A DNA stretch of 64,000 nucleotides, taken from the NCBI RefSeq assembly GCF_036226925.1, contig NZ_CP109031.1, forward strand, positions 186,001-250,000, written 5' to 3'. The position numbers were made by a program, and so were the translations under genes. The notes beneath the pieces are model-generated. The model saw only the letters and a program-made list of their open reading frames with translations, ran no database searches and was not told the origin of the DNA. Of the stretch, positions 1-9,988 are shown piece after piece (the first letter of the stretch is position 1; every line of letters begins with the position of its first letter). This stretch comes from Streptomyces sp. NBC_00659 (GTDB lineage: Bacteria > Actinomycetota > Actinomycetes > Streptomycetales > Streptomycetaceae).

Positions 1-3000
1 GTTGTTCGCATAGGTGGCCAGTCCGCTGGACACCTTGGTCAGACGTCCCTGTCCCGAGTAGGCAGTGGTGACGGTCTCGGCAGGCAGCCCGCCGATGGCC
101 GGGTAGTCCACCGAGGTGACGTGATCGGCCAGGTCGTAGTGGTAGGTGAAGGTGTATGTGCCGTTCAGGCCCGCGCCGTCACCGGCGTTGGGGACGGTGA
201 CGTTTCTGGCCGTGGCCCTTCCACGCATGTCGTATCCGGTGGTCTTCGCGGTGTAGGCGTTGCCTGCCGTGTCGTACGACGTGGTGGACGTGACCAGGCC
301 CTTGGCGCCGGTGACCGCAGTACCGCCGTCGTTGTCGTACGCCGTCTTGGTGAACACGACGCTTCCCTGGGAAACTGTGGTGGATCGCTGGAGGGCGTCG
401 TAGGTGTACGTCAGTGTCACCTTGTTGCCGTCCGTGGTGGTCGCCACGTTCCCGTTCTCGTCGTATGTGGAGCTCGCGGCACCGGCGTCGGGATCCTGAG
501 AGGTCAGCCGGTCCCCTGCGAAGTTGTACGTGTAGTGAGAGGTGTTGTTGTTGGCATCATGGATGTACTTCAGCTTGCCGCTGCGGGTGTATTCGTAGGT
601 CGTGGCGTTCGACTGCGCGCCCACGTGCTCGACCACTTTGGCCGTCTGCCCATAGACGTCGGTGTAGGTCTCGCTGGACTGTCCGACTGCGGGCGTGACG
701 GTGGTCAGGTCTGCGCCGCCGTACGTGGTCGTGACTTTGTTCGCCGCCTGCGGGGTGCCACTGACTAGGAGCCGGGTGAGTGTGGTGCGACCGGCCCAGT
801 CCACCTCGAGGTCGGTGTAAGACGGGATGACGGAGGGCGCCGGATTGACGGGCTTCGATCCCGCGGTGGCCGAGTTGTAGAACGGCTGCGACGTGCCTGC
901 CACGTTCCCCGAGGAGTCGTATCGCGTGACGCTCACGGTCATTCCGGTCCCGGACGGGGCCGGGAGCTGCGCTTCCAGGGTACGTCCCAGACCGTCGGCG
1001 TAGTCGTGACGGACGGCGTAGGTGGTACCGCTCTGCAACTCCTTCGTCGTGGCCTGCAGGGGAGCACCCGTAGCCTGGTAGGGAATGTCCGCCGTCTTGC
1101 TCTGCATCGGCAGCACGTAGGAGAAGGTCATGGACGGCGTTCCGTCCGGGTAGTTGGCGGACTCCGTCGGCTTGAAGACCTTCGAGAGCCTTCCCACACC
1201 GTCGAAGACGGCCTCAGTGGTGTTGCCGTTGGCGTCGACGGACTTCCAGATCTCGCCCCAGAAGCGTGAGACGTAGTCCCTGGAGGCCAGGGCCGTACCC
1301 GGGCCGCTGCTTCCGTCAGGGTCCGGTGTCGTGGTCACTACCCCATCGACCGGCCATGACGTGGCCGGATTGTACGAGGTGATGGTCGCGCTGCCCTTGC
1401 CGTCGTACGTCTTCACGGGGCGCCCGGCGTCGTCGAACTCCTCTTTGGTCACTCGCGCGTTCGCCGCATTCGTGTCCGTGTAGACCCGGACCTCCGTCGC
1501 GTTGCCGTCCGCGAGTTTGGTGTTGTTGTCGTCGAACGTGGCCGAGCCGTCGTAGAAGGTGGCGGTCCGTCGGTCCAGGTGGGCGTCGGGTGTCGATCCT
1601 GCCTGGTCGGTGGCCACTGTCGAGCAGCCGGCGTTGTAGTGCCGCTCGTCGTCCTGATACACCATCCAGCGGATGGTGCCGGTGTCGTCGTTGGGCAGGT
1701 CCGAGGTGTTGTAGGCGCGGCCGTACTCGGTGCACTGGTTGTCCGAGACGTCGCTCTCGCCCCAGTCGTCGACCCGCATGGGCAGACCGAAGGTGGTCGA
1801 GGCCGCCTCGTTGTCGTCGTACTCGGTCTCGATGATGTGCTCGCGCCACGTGGTCAGGTCCGAGTCGCTGGAGTCGTATGCCTTCTCCAGCGTGCGGGTC
1901 CTGGTCTCACGGACGAAGCGGGCGTCGGACAGGCCGGTGTACTGGGCGGTGTTGTGGGTCCAGTACGAGTGCCACTGACGTTTCTGGGACTTGCCGTCGC
2001 TGTCGCGTGTGGACGTCTCCAGGGTCTGGCCGGCAAGCCATGCGGAGTCGGTGTACTCCGCGTCCTCGGAGTCCTTCACCTTCACGCTGCGTGTGGCGCT
2101 GGGGTCAGTCTTCGAGGTGCGGTCGCCGTCCAGGCCTCGATAGAGCCAGTGATAGGTGGAGTGCAGGTTGGCTCCCGCGCCGGTGGTGACCAGCACCTTG
2201 GCGTAGCCGCGCCAGTCGGACCAGGTCTCGTCCTCGTCCTTGACCAGCGGACTGTCGGTGAACGCCCAGGCCGGAGCCCCGTCGTACTGGTACGTCGTGG
2301 TCATCACGGGGTCGCCGTCGTCGTAGGTGCCGGGGTCGACGGCCACCTTCGTGACGACGAACTTCTTGAACCAGCCGGTGCGTTCGCTCTCGCCCTCGGG
2401 CGTCCACTTCTGCCAGAAGCACTCGAAGTCGTTGTTGGCCTGGGCCGGTGGGCTGTCCTCGTCGCACTGGCGTGAGACCGTGCCGTCCGCGTCGGTGGCG
2501 TGTCCGTAGGTCACGTCGATCGTCGAGCCCGTGTCGGTGACGACCTGCTCGACTCGCTTGAAGTTGAGTGTGCCGGTGCCGACCAGGTTGTCCTGCCAGG
2601 CGCCGTCGAAGTTGATGGCGGGCAGGGTGATGTCGTCACCCGAGTAGCCGCGACGCTGGATGTAGTCCAGCCAGAGCTGGCCGCCGACTTCACCGTCGGG
2701 GTTCACCATCGCGTACCGCATCTGGTACTGCATCACGGTGTCCCAGTCGGACGCGTTGTTGTCCCGCACCTGAGTCGTGATGTCCCAGAGCAGGTCGCGC
2801 TGGAAGAACGTCGGGTAGTACGTCTTGCCCGCGCACGCCGAGTCGTCCGTGGACCCGTCGCAGATCAGGTCGGTCGGGACGTCCGGATACGAGGACGGGG
2901 AGGAGTCGATGGTGGGGCAGTCGGCTGCGGTGTTGTCCAGCGGGTTCGGTTCCTGCGTCCGCTCCTTGCAGCGGTTGAGGTGCTGGAAGACGACCCGGGC

Positions 3001-4554
3001 CGGCAGCTGGGCGCCGGCGATCTGCGAGGACCAGCCGTACTCGATGCGCGTCAGATAGGAGGACGCGTCGTACCTGCGGGCCTTGTCGGCGGCGGCGACA
3101 GAGCGGTAGTAGTTGGTCTCTTTGTCATAGAAGTACGAAGTTTCCACCTCATTGGGGTCCACGACGCGGTCGAGGTTCCACTTCCATGCCTGGTTGCAGA
3201 ACGTTGGCTGCCCGCCGTCGTAGCACGGCTCGCCCTCGTCGTCCCCGATCACCGGAACGCTCAGTACCGAGTGTGTGGCCAGGCTGGTGTCGCGCTCGGA
3301 GCGGCCCCAGCCGAAGTAGTAGCGGGTGCCGTCCTGCTTGGTGATCACCCAGAACTCATCGGTGTTGTCCGGGTTGTTGGGGCTGCCCTTGAGGTGCTGG
3401 ACCTTCCAGCCCTTGTCATCCTTCAGATGGAAGGAGCCCGTACCCGAGTTGTCCTGGATCAGCTCGGAGCTCTCGCCTCCGAGGTTGATCTGGTAGACGG
3501 CGCCGTTGGGGTCGTCGGTGGAGTTGGGCGAGTCCCAGCACAGGTCGCCCCACTGCTGGTTCTGGGCCGGCCCGTGACCGTCGTTGATGCAGTTGTTGTA
3601 TTTGCGCTCGATGTAGCCGACATTGAGGTCCCAGCCCATACCGGCCCAGGAGGCTTGATTGTTCGATGCCGATGTCCGGCCGTCGATGGACTGGGAGTTG
3701 TAGGACAGGGCCAGTTCCGGCGGAGAGCCGACCGGCGGCTTCGGCACGTCGATCGGCACGTTGTAGGTGAAGGCGCCGGATCCCAGCGACACGTCCCATT
3801 TGCCCGACTGATTGGCCGGGGTGGCCCGGTAGTCGCCCTTGTCCGAGGAGGAGCCACTGGTCAGCGCATAGGTGGCTGCTGCCGCGGAGAGGAGTGAGTT
3901 CGAGTTGTCCGGGGCCGCCTCGACGGTCGCGGTGAGGATCTGCTTCTCGATGTCGTTGTCCGCGGCCACCACGGTGCCCTGGCGACAGGCCGGCTCGTCC
4001 GGGGCGGTGACGGCACAGGCGGGCAGCCGAGTCAGCTGCAGCCGGTCTGCGAAGTCACCGCCATAAGCGCCCGCGAAGCCCGAGTAGTCAATGCTGACGT
4101 CGACCGGCCCGGTGGTGGCGCTGCCGTCGGCACGACGGACCCGCAGCCCGAGACCGACACCCCCGAACCGCTCCACCTTGTCGCGGTCCAACACCTCGAC
4201 CGCGACCCGGTTCGGCCCGGCAGTGACTGTAAAGGAACGGCTCGACCCCTTTGCGGCCCGTACGGCGACGGCCGCCGATCCGGCACCCGAGACTTGTGCG
4301 TCCCGGGGAGCAGAACCAACGGCCGGTACGTCGACGGTGGCTTTTCCGGACTGCGGCCAGACCACCTTCGGTGTCTTGGTGATTCCGTCCTCGACCTGCT
4401 GCGGAATGGCCGCGCCGAGCGATCTGGCGGGTACGTCCGGTTTCTTGCCCGAAGGTAACGCGAGCGCCGTGGGTGCGAACGACACCACGGCCAGCAGCGC
4501 GGCCATCAGAGCCTTGACGAGCACCAGAGACAGTTTTCGCCTGCCCGGTTTCAC
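1..4554 (-). CDS. Secreted RHS/YD-repeat protein (C-terminus off the left edge)
   Basis: One open frame of 1518 codons runs from a GTG at 4554 to the window edge, so the C-terminal part is missing. The GTG is preceded by a purine-rich GGGGGTGGG. The N-terminus has two Lys/Arg clusters, a hydrophobic core and an ALA-type cleavage site near residue 33, a typical Sec signal peptide. An extracellular beta-rich region follows, then in the last ~450 visible residues many YD-type repeats (YDENGNV, YTYDALQR, YDSSGNVAG, TRSGKLKYIHDANNNT). RHS proteins build a hollow beta-cocoon that often encapsulates a C-terminal toxin; here the C-terminal payload lies outside the window, so a toxin role is inference. 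It is divergent from a secreted phospholipase D-like gene. Confidence 0.9.
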   Translation of the reverse strand, partial: MKPGRRKLSLVLVKALMAALLAVVSFAPTALALPSGKKPDVPARSLGAAIPQQVEDGITKTPKVVWPQSGKATVDVPAVGSAPRDAQVSGAGSAAVAVRAAKGSSRSFTVTAGPNRVAVEVLDRDKVERFGGVGLGLRVRRADGSATTGPVDVSIDYSGFAGAYGGDFADRLQLTRLPACAVTAPDEPACRQGTVVAADNDIEKQILTATVEAAPDNSNSLLSAAAATYALTSGSSSDKGDYRATPANQSGKWDVSLGSGAFTYNVPIDVPKPPVGSPPELALSYNSQSIDGRTSASNNQASWAGMGWDLNVGYIERKYNNCINDGHGPAQNQQWGDLCWDSPNSTDDPNGAVYQINLGGESSELIQDNSGTGSFHLKDDKGWKVQHLKGSPNNPDNTDEFWVITKQDGTRYYFGWGRSERDTSLATHSVLSVPVIGDDEGEPCYDGGQPTFCNQAWKWNLDRVVDPNEVETSYFYDKETNYYRSVAAADKARRYDASSYLTRIEYGWSSQIAGAQLPARVVFQHLNRCKERTQEPNPLDNTAADCPTIDSSPSSYPDVPTDLICDGSTDDSACAGKTYYPTFFQRDLLWDITTQVRDNNASDWDTVMQYQMRYAMVNPDGEVGGQLWLDYIQRRGYSGDDITLPAINFDGAWQDNLVGTGTLNFKRVEQVVTDTGSTIDVTYGHATDADGTVSRQCDEDSPPAQANNDFECFWQKWTPEGESERTGWFKKFVVTKVAVDPGTYDDGDPVMTTTYQYDGAPAWAFTDSPLVKDEDETWSDWRGYAKVLVTTGAGANLHSTYHWLYRGLDGDRTSKTDPSATRSVKVKDSEDAEYTDSAWLAGQTLETSTRDSDGKSQKRQWHSYWTHNTAQYTGLSDARFVRETRTRTLEKAYDSSDSDLTTWREHIIETEYDDNEAASTTFGLPMRVDDWGESDVSDNQCTEYGRAYNTSDLPNDDTGTIRWMVYQDDERHYNAGCSTVATDQAGSTPDAHLDRRTATFYDGSATFDDNNTKLADGNATEVRVYTDTNAANARVTKEEFDDAGRPVKTYDGKGSATITSYNPATSWPVDGVVTTTPDPDGSSGPGTALASRDYVSRFWGEIWKSVDANGNTTEAVFDGVGRLSKVFKPTESANYPDGTPSMTFSYVLPMQSKTADIPYQATGAPLQATTKELQSGTTYAVRHDYADGLGRTLEAQLPAPSGTGMTVSVTRYDSSGNVAGTSQPFYNSATAGSKPVNPAPSVIPSYTDLEVDWAGRTTLTRLLVSGTPQAANKVTTTYGGADLTTVTPAVGQSSETYTDVYGQTAKVVEHVGAQSNATTYEYTRSGKLKYIHDANNNTSHYTYNFAGDRLTSQDPDAGAASSTYDENGNVATTTDGNKVTLTYTYDALQRSTTVSQGSVVFTKTAYDNDGGTAVTGAKGLVTSTTSYDTAGNAYTAKTTGYDMRGRATARNVTVPNAGDGAGLNGTYTFTYHYDLADHVTSVDYPAIGGLPAETVTTAYSGQGRLTKVSSGLATYANN

Positions 4555-4793
4555 AGCCCACCCCCATAGATAGCCATGCGCATGCCAAAAATGCCCCTAA
4601 CTGAGGCCTACGGCACGGACAACGGGAGTGTAATCAGGGGTGAAGCGCGCCCACTAGATCAACAAAACGGGACTTAATGGAACGTACACCAATCGCTCGC
4701 GGTCACACGCCCGCCTTTTGGTAGTCACGCCGCCTTCACCTCTGGCAACATCCGCTCGACACAACTCAGTTCGGTCTCATGCCAGGGGGGCAA

Positions 4794-6059
4794 ATGCGTC
4801 TCGCATCACACCGCACATTAGGTCGTCTCGCCGCGACCCTCGTCTCGCTCTCGCTCGCCACAGGACTTCAACTCGGCCTCGCGGACACCGCGTCCGCCGC
4901 CGTCACCGCCGGTCCTCTCTTCAACAACCCGACCGGAACCGCGGCCGAGCAGCAGGCGATACGGACCCGACTGCTCGACTACATAGGCCAGTCACCATCC
5001 GGATCGTCCATCAAGGCGTCGGTCTACCACTTCTGGGACGAGGAAGTGGCGGTGGCCCTCGCCGATGCGCGCGCCCGGGGCGTCGACGTCCAGGTGATGT
5101 TGGACGAGAGCGACGTGAGCGACAACCCGGACGACTCCACCTACGGAATCCTCAAGACGGCCCTCGGCACCGATCTCGGCAACAGCTCGTTCGTCGGGCT
5201 GTGCCCCGTCAAAAAGTCCTGTCTGGGCCAGCCCTCCCAGGGCGCCTCCATCAACCACAACAAGTTCTGGCTGTTCTCGCAGCTCGACGGGGCGTACGAC
5301 GTCGTGGTGCAGACCTCGGCGAACCTCACGCCGTCCAGTTACAGCCGGTTCTGGAACGACGCGTACGTCGTGCCCAACAACGTGGCCCTCTACACGGCCT
5401 ACGGCACCTACTTCGCCGCACTCGTGGGCCAGGACTGGGCCAACTGGCAGTACAGCTACACCACCAGCAGCCCCTACAAGGTCTACTTCTTCCCTCGCCC
5501 GGCGGACGACCCGTCACCGGGCGACACCGTCACCGGCGTCCTCGACAACATCACCTGCACCTACACGGAAGGCGCCACCGCCAAACACACCAAGGTGCGG
5601 GTCGGGATGTTCAAGCTGACCCGACTCGCCGTGGCCCAGAAACTGGTCGCGCTGCAGAAGGCCGGCTGCACCGTCGACATCGTGTACTCCCAGACCGACA
5701 GCGGATCCTCAAGCGGCACCTGGGAGACACTTCACGCAACGGGCGGCCCCGCCCTACGCTGCTACAACTGGGACGACGACAACGACCCGGACACCGCCGC
5801 GCGCATCATCCACTCCAAGTACCTGCTGATCGAAGGCAAGTACGACGGCGCGACGGGCCAGAAGGTCCTGTGGACCGGCAGCCACAACTACACGGGGCCG
5901 GCTCTCACCAAGAACGACGAGACACTGTTGAAGGTCGACGGTGACGCCGACCACGACGCGTACGTCACCGACTTCAACGCGGTGAAGGCAGCAGCGGTGC
6001 CAGGGACCGCGGACAACACCAACGCCTGCAAGGGTGTCACGAGCACGCCCGAGACCTGA
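4794..6059 (+). CDS. Secreted phospholipase D-like protein
   Basis: A 421-residue protein with a signal peptide (MRLASHRTLGRLAATLVSL..., cleavage near TASA-AV). Two PLD-type HxK motifs are visible: INHNKFWLF in the first half and IHSKYLLI followed by WTGSHNYTGPAL in the second, the bilobed pattern of the PLD superfamily. The trailing Asp of the classic HKD signature is not at the usual spacing, so the exact chemistry (phospholipase, nuclease or other phosphodiester transfer) is uncertain. I chose the ATG at 4794 because AGGGGGG ends 3 bases before it; an ATG at 4779 would add five residues and lacks a site. Divergent from the RHS gene across a 240-base spacer that must hold both promoters. 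Confidence 0.85.
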   Translation: MRLASHRTLGRLAATLVSLSLATGLQLGLADTASAAVTAGPLFNNPTGTAAEQQAIRTRLLDYIGQSPSGSSIKASVYHFWDEEVAVALADARARGVDVQVMLDESDVSDNPDDSTYGILKTALGTDLGNSSFVGLCPVKKSCLGQPSQGASINHNKFWLFSQLDGAYDVVVQTSANLTPSSYSRFWNDAYVVPNNVALYTAYGTYFAALVGQDWANWQYSYTTSSPYKVYFFPRPADDPSPGDTVTGVLDNITCTYTEGATAKHTKVRVGMFKLTRLAVAQKLVALQKAGCTVDIVYSQTDSGSSSGTWETLHATGGPALRCYNWDDDNDPDTAARIIHSKYLLIEGKYDGATGQKVLWTGSHNYTGPALTKNDETLLKVDGDADHDAYVTDFNAVKAAAVPGTADNTNACKGVTSTPET

Positions 6060-6570
6060 GCCCCGGACCAGACCGCCCAGCACCCGGCCCGGCATCACGC
6101 AAGGCCAGCATCCCTTGCGCCCTGCGCATCGCAGGCAGGATCAGCAATGATGCGTCGGCAGACACGGTCTTCCACTCGGATCACGGAGCGTAGAGAACTC
6201 TCCATGATCTTGGAAGCCGTGCCTGTCACGTTCAGGGAGCCCCCAAACTGACAGAACATCACGAAGCGGGCGTCACGTAACTACGCCGAAGCCCTGGAGC
6301 CCGCCGAAAAACAACATGCGGGTGGGCAGGGCGCTGACCTGCGACGTCAAGACCAGAAACCCACAAGTTAATGATCTGCAGGCCCCTGGCTTACGGTGAT
6401 GGCCGGGCTGGTGCAGGTGGCGTTGGGGATTGAGGTTCCCCCGTGCGCGGGAGGTGCTGGTCAGGGCGGGTTGACGGGGTTTCAGGTTCGTTCGGCCGTT
6501 GCCTGGTCGGCGTAGTGCGGGACTGTAAAACGTCTGGCTCTTCCAAGATTTTCGTAGGCGTTGATCGTCG
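6060..6570. other. Non-coding stretch with faint transposase trace
   Basis: About 500 bases without a convincing gene. A short plus-strand reading around 6140-6190 (TVFHSDHGA then a stop) resembles the HTDHGAQ catalytic region of IS3-family integrases and may be a very small remnant. Nothing else was recognised. Confidence 0.35.
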
Positions 6571-6758
6571 TCAGTTGAGGAGGACGAGTTGGCGTAGGAG
6601 GCTGTGTCCGGCTCGGCCGTACGTCAGCCGCTTGAGTAATTTGATCTTTGTGTTGACGCCTTCAGTGCGCCCGTTGTGGTGGGGCAGGGTAAGTGCGGCG
6701 TCGACGGCAGGACGGTCACGCTCCAGGCCGTTCGCGAAGGAGTGGAGAAAGGGCGAGC
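6571..6758 (-). pseudogene. ISL3-family transposase C-terminal remnant
   Basis: In one minus-strand frame the last ~60 residues of an ISL3 transposase can be read, including ANGLERD, GRTEGVNTKIKLLKR and YGRAGHSLLRQLVLLN before the stop at 6571. The same C-terminal pattern (VEGHVNRIKMLKRQMYGRAG) ends the intact ISL3 transposase at 33837. The upstream part is missing; at the junction the sequence changes to a membrane-protein gene in another frame, so this insertion or its decay truncated that gene. Confidence 0.75.
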
Positions 6759-7049
6759 ACCGAGCGCGCCGACGAATGCCACCGCCGTCCCGGTGGCGGC
6801 CAGCCGCGACCGCCGGGAACCGGCGAGTTCACCCAGGAACAGCACCGCCGGGACAAGCGCCAGGATCAGCAGGTCGAACCAGAGCCCTAGCTGCATCCGG
6901 ACGTCCTGCCCAGCAGCGGCCGACACCTGACTGACCGCGCTGCCATTGGAGATGTGCGCCGGCGCCACGGCGTACTGCGCCAGTTGGCCGAGCCCGCTCG
7001 CAGTCAACGCCACGGCCCCACCGGCCGCGCGCACCTTCGAAGAAATCAC
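6759..7049 (-). pseudogene. Membrane protein gene, 3' end lost to IS remnant
   Basis: The first ~97 codons of a small membrane protein survive: start GTG at 7049 with GAGGAGG upstream, N-terminus MISSKVRAAGGAVALTASGL and a strongly hydrophobic segment LILALVPAVLFLGEL. The frame then continues into transposase DNA and stops at 6624, giving a chimeric tail. The intact relative would have more membrane helices. The gene lies just downstream of a two-component system, which may once have controlled it. No family name assigned. Confidence 0.6.
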
Positions 7050-7086
7050 CGGGTCCTCCTCGAGAACGAACACCGTTCAACAGCTG

Positions 7087-7131
7087 CGTCCACCGTCGGG
7101 CCCGGTCGTGTCCCGGAACCAGGGGCACCGG
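7087..7131 (-). repeat. 45-bp inverted repeat, copy 1 (partner at 10479)
   Basis: Read on the minus strand this begins CCGGTGCCCCTGGTTCCGGG and matches the plus-strand sequence at 10479-10523 with about 8 mismatches in 45. It lies ~40-80 bases upstream of the truncated membrane gene (start 7049), pointing the same way. The position suggests a promoter or operator element, perhaps for the adjacent response regulator; that role is inference. Confidence 0.6.
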
Positions 7132-7224
7132 TCCCCCACCGTCGGGCAGGGCTGCGGGCCCCACGGCCGTCCCAGGGATGCCGGTACGGGCGCCACGTAC
7201 CCTGCGGTACCCGCAGAGGCGGCT

Positions 7225-7869
7225 TCAGCGACGCTCTCGGAGATAGGCCAGTACCGCCAGCACACGGCGATGGGCATCGCCGTTCTCCGAGATGCCGAGT
7301 TTCTGGAAGGTGCTGCGCATGTGGGACTCGACCGTGCGCTCGGACAGATGGAGGCGTTGCGCGACGGCGGCGTTGGACAGTCCCTCCGCGGCCAGCGCCA
7401 GCACCTCGTGCTCCCGGACGGTCAGGGCCGAGAGCGGGTCGTCACGGCCGGTCGTACGCAGCAGCGCGGCGACGATCTCGGGATCCAGGGCCGAGCCTCC
7501 CGCGGCGACCCGGCGCACGGTGTCGAGGAAGTCGGCGACGCTCAGCACCCGGTCCTTGAGCAGGTAGCCGAAGCCGCCTGAAGCCAGCAGCGGCAGGCAC
7601 TGCCGGGTCTCGATGTGCTGGGACAGCAGCAGCATCGGGAAGCCCGGATGGGCTTGTCGGATATCGCGGGCGGCCCGGGCCCCGTCGGCCGTCATGGTGG
7701 GTGGCATGCGGACGTCGATGACCGCCAGGTCGGGCCGCTCACGGGAAACCGCGGCCACGAGCGAGTCGGCGTCGGCGACCGCCGCGACGACCTCGTGGCC
7801 GGCCTCGGTGAGCAGGCGGGTCAGCCCTTCGCGGAAGAGCGCGGAGTCCTCGGCCAGCAAGATGCGCAT
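7225..7869 (-). CDS. NarL/FixJ-type response regulator
   Basis: A 214-residue two-component response regulator. The N-terminal receiver has the acidic pocket (AED, residues 6-8), the phospho-acceptor Asp52 in LAVIDVRMP and the conserved Lys105 in YLLKD. A C-terminal LuxR-type helix-turn-helix follows (LTVREHEVLALAAEGLSNAAVAQ..., then SERTVESHM). The ATG at 7869 lies one base after the stop of the upstream histidine kinase, so the pair is translationally linked. It probably acts on nearby promoters; the inverted repeat copies at 7087 and 10479 are candidate sites. Confidence 0.93.
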   Translation of the reverse strand: MRILLAEDSALFREGLTRLLTEAGHEVVAAVADADSLVAAVSRERPDLAVIDVRMPPTMTADGARAARDIRQAHPGFPMLLLSQHIETRQCLPLLASGGFGYLLKDRVLSVADFLDTVRRVAAGGSALDPEIVAALLRTTGRDDPLSALTVREHEVLALAAEGLSNAAVAQRLHLSERTVESHMRSTFQKLGISENGDAHRRVLAVLAYLRERR

Positions 7870-7870
7870 G

Positions 7871-9838
7871 TCAGATCGTCACCCGGATCGTCGTTCCCGC
7901 GCCTTCCGGACTGTGCAGACTCAGATTTCCGCCGACCGCGGTCACCCGGTCGCGGGCGGACGTCAGCCCGTATCCGGGGCGGGCGCCGCCGATGCCGTCG
8001 TCGGACACCTCGATGTGAAGTGCTGACCGTTCCTGTTTGACGACCACGCTGATGACGCTGGCGCGGGCGTGCTTGAGCGTGTTGGTCAGGGCCTCGGCGA
8101 CCACGAAGTACGCCGCGGTGGCGACGGCCTCGGGAACGTCCGTATCGCACACGGTCGCCTCGACCGGTACCGGGAAGTCGCCCACGAGGGCGCGGAGGGC
8201 GACGGCGAGCCCGTCGTCCAAGAGACTCGGACGTACGCCGTGGGCGAGGCGCCGCAGTTCGGTCACGGTGCCCGCGAGCGTGCTGACGGCGGCTTCCAGG
8301 TCACGGTGGGTGGGATCCTTCGGGCCGAACCGGCTCTGGGCCGAACGCAGCCGCATCCCGACCGCGATGATCTGCTGCTGGGCACCGTCGTGCAGGTCGC
8401 GGGCGAGCCGTTGTCGCTCGGCCGCGGTCACCAGCGCCAGCCTCGACCGACTCGCCCGGGCTTCGTCCAGCGCGATGCGCAGCTCAAGGCGCAGTCGACT
8501 GACCTCGATCGGCAACCGGGCCTGGAGAACAGCGTCGCGGGCGCGGCGCATCCGCCTGGCGGTCGGCGCGCCGAGCAGGACGACCCCCACGTCGCTGCCG
8601 CCGGTCGCCAGGGGCAGACACGTCGCGTCGTCGGGCACCGGCACAGACTCCCCGTCGAGGCCGAGGTAGGTGCCGGGCGAACCGGTGGGCGGCTTGAGGA
8701 GCAGACGGAGCTCGGGATCACCGACGACCGACCGAAGGAGGTCGGCGACCGCTTCCGGCTCCGCCGCACCGTCCCTGACCCGGCGTACGAACTCCTCCAT
8801 CCGCGCGGTGATGACCATCCGGTCCCGGTCCACGAGCCGTCCCACCAGGTTGTTGACACCACGGTGCAGCGGCAGCAGGCAGAGTGCAGTGACGAAGGCC
8901 GCGCCGGTCAAGCCGAGTTCGGTGTCGGCTCCGAGCAGATCGGCTCCGAACAAGACCAGGGCGGCGAAGACCGATGCCGACACCAGGGTGGTCAGCAGCC
9001 AGCTCAGCGAAGCCCCAAGGAGCCGGTCCACGTCGAACAGGTCGTACCTCAGCACGGCCACCGCGATCGTGGCGGGCACAGCCCACAGCATCGCCACCAT
9101 GAATCCGGTGTAGGCCGCATTGATCGAGGCTCCCAGTATTTCGGCGGCCCAGCCCGCGGCCAGCAGCACCGGTACGGCCCCGGCACCGAGCATCAGCCAG
9201 CGCAGCTGCTGTCGGACCACTTCGTCGCCCCGCCGATACCGCAGGGCCAGACAACAGACCGCGGCCACCAGCACCGCCAGCACACCGCCGAAGGCCAGAA
9301 CCGCCACAACAACCACAACGGGTAACGGGATTCGCCATACGATCTGGCCGGGAAGCAACGCAGGACCACCGCGGTCGGGCGCGACGAACGACACGGAAAG
9401 ATTGAGCCAGAGGCCGGCCGCGACACCCGACCACACGACCGGCCGCCATCTGGGTCCCGGCAACAGCCCGTCGGGGAACACCAGGCACAGGGCGACGAAC
9501 CCGGCCAGGTTCCACACCCACGCACCGAGCTTGAGCGCGTAGACCAAGCGGGCCGCCGGCGCCTGATGTGCCAGCGTGACCGTCTCCCCCCACGTCTCCA
9601 CGGCGAACACGACGGCGGGCGCCGCGCCCACCCAGCTCAGTACGGCACCTACCTGGCTGCTCGGCACCCGCCGGGACAGCAGGGATCCGGTGATGACCGG
9701 CCCGGCCAGAAAGCAGCTGTCGAAGGCCCATCGACCGGGCGGCAGCGCGTGCGTGGGCCCGAAAGCCAGCCAGGCCCTGACAAGACAGGCAGCGGTAAAC
9801 ACCGCCCCGGGAAGAACCGTACGGACCGTCTTCGCCAT
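7871..9838 (-). CDS. Membrane histidine kinase, NarL-partner type
   Basis: About 655 residues. The N-terminal ~300 residues contain many hydrophobic segments (for example LPVVVVVAVLAFGGVLAVLV), then a linker and a HisKA_3 dimerisation domain with the phospho-His in RQRLARDLHDGAQQQ near residue 478. The C-terminal HATPase has the N box (EALTNTLKHA), the G1 box (DDGIGGA) and GAGTTI. The frame stays open another 81 codons upstream, but MAKTVRTVLPGAV at 9838 starts the hydrophobic part and is the likely start, though no strong ribosome site is evident. Cotranscribed with the response regulator at 7225. Confidence 0.88.
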   Translation of the reverse strand: MAKTVRTVLPGAVFTAACLVRAWLAFGPTHALPPGRWAFDSCFLAGPVITGSLLSRRVPSSQVGAVLSWVGAAPAVVFAVETWGETVTLAHQAPAARLVYALKLGAWVWNLAGFVALCLVFPDGLLPGPRWRPVVWSGVAAGLWLNLSVSFVAPDRGGPALLPGQIVWRIPLPVVVVVAVLAFGGVLAVLVAAVCCLALRYRRGDEVVRQQLRWLMLGAGAVPVLLAAGWAAEILGASINAAYTGFMVAMLWAVPATIAVAVLRYDLFDVDRLLGASLSWLLTTLVSASVFAALVLFGADLLGADTELGLTGAAFVTALCLLPLHRGVNNLVGRLVDRDRMVITARMEEFVRRVRDGAAEPEAVADLLRSVVGDPELRLLLKPPTGSPGTYLGLDGESVPVPDDATCLPLATGGSDVGVVLLGAPTARRMRRARDAVLQARLPIEVSRLRLELRIALDEARASRSRLALVTAAERQRLARDLHDGAQQQIIAVGMRLRSAQSRFGPKDPTHRDLEAAVSTLAGTVTELRRLAHGVRPSLLDDGLAVALRALVGDFPVPVEATVCDTDVPEAVATAAYFVVAEALTNTLKHARASVISVVVKQERSALHIEVSDDGIGGARPGYGLTSARDRVTAVGGNLSLHSPEGAGTTIRVTI

Positions 9839-9988
9839 CGCGCCATCATCGCCGGGTCTGCGGCCTTCGTCATCAGTGCCAGCACGCAGTGCGGACCACG
9901 CGAACCGGTGCGGCGTCAGCCCGGATGCGGGGCGGGCGGTCCCGGGCAGACGCTGGCGGCCGTGCCTTCCCCAACGAAAGGAGTGGTC

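Noticed and set aside
1579..3897. Plus-strand frames opposite the RHS gene
   Set aside because: The minus strand translates without interruption into a signal peptide plus YD repeats; these are shadows.
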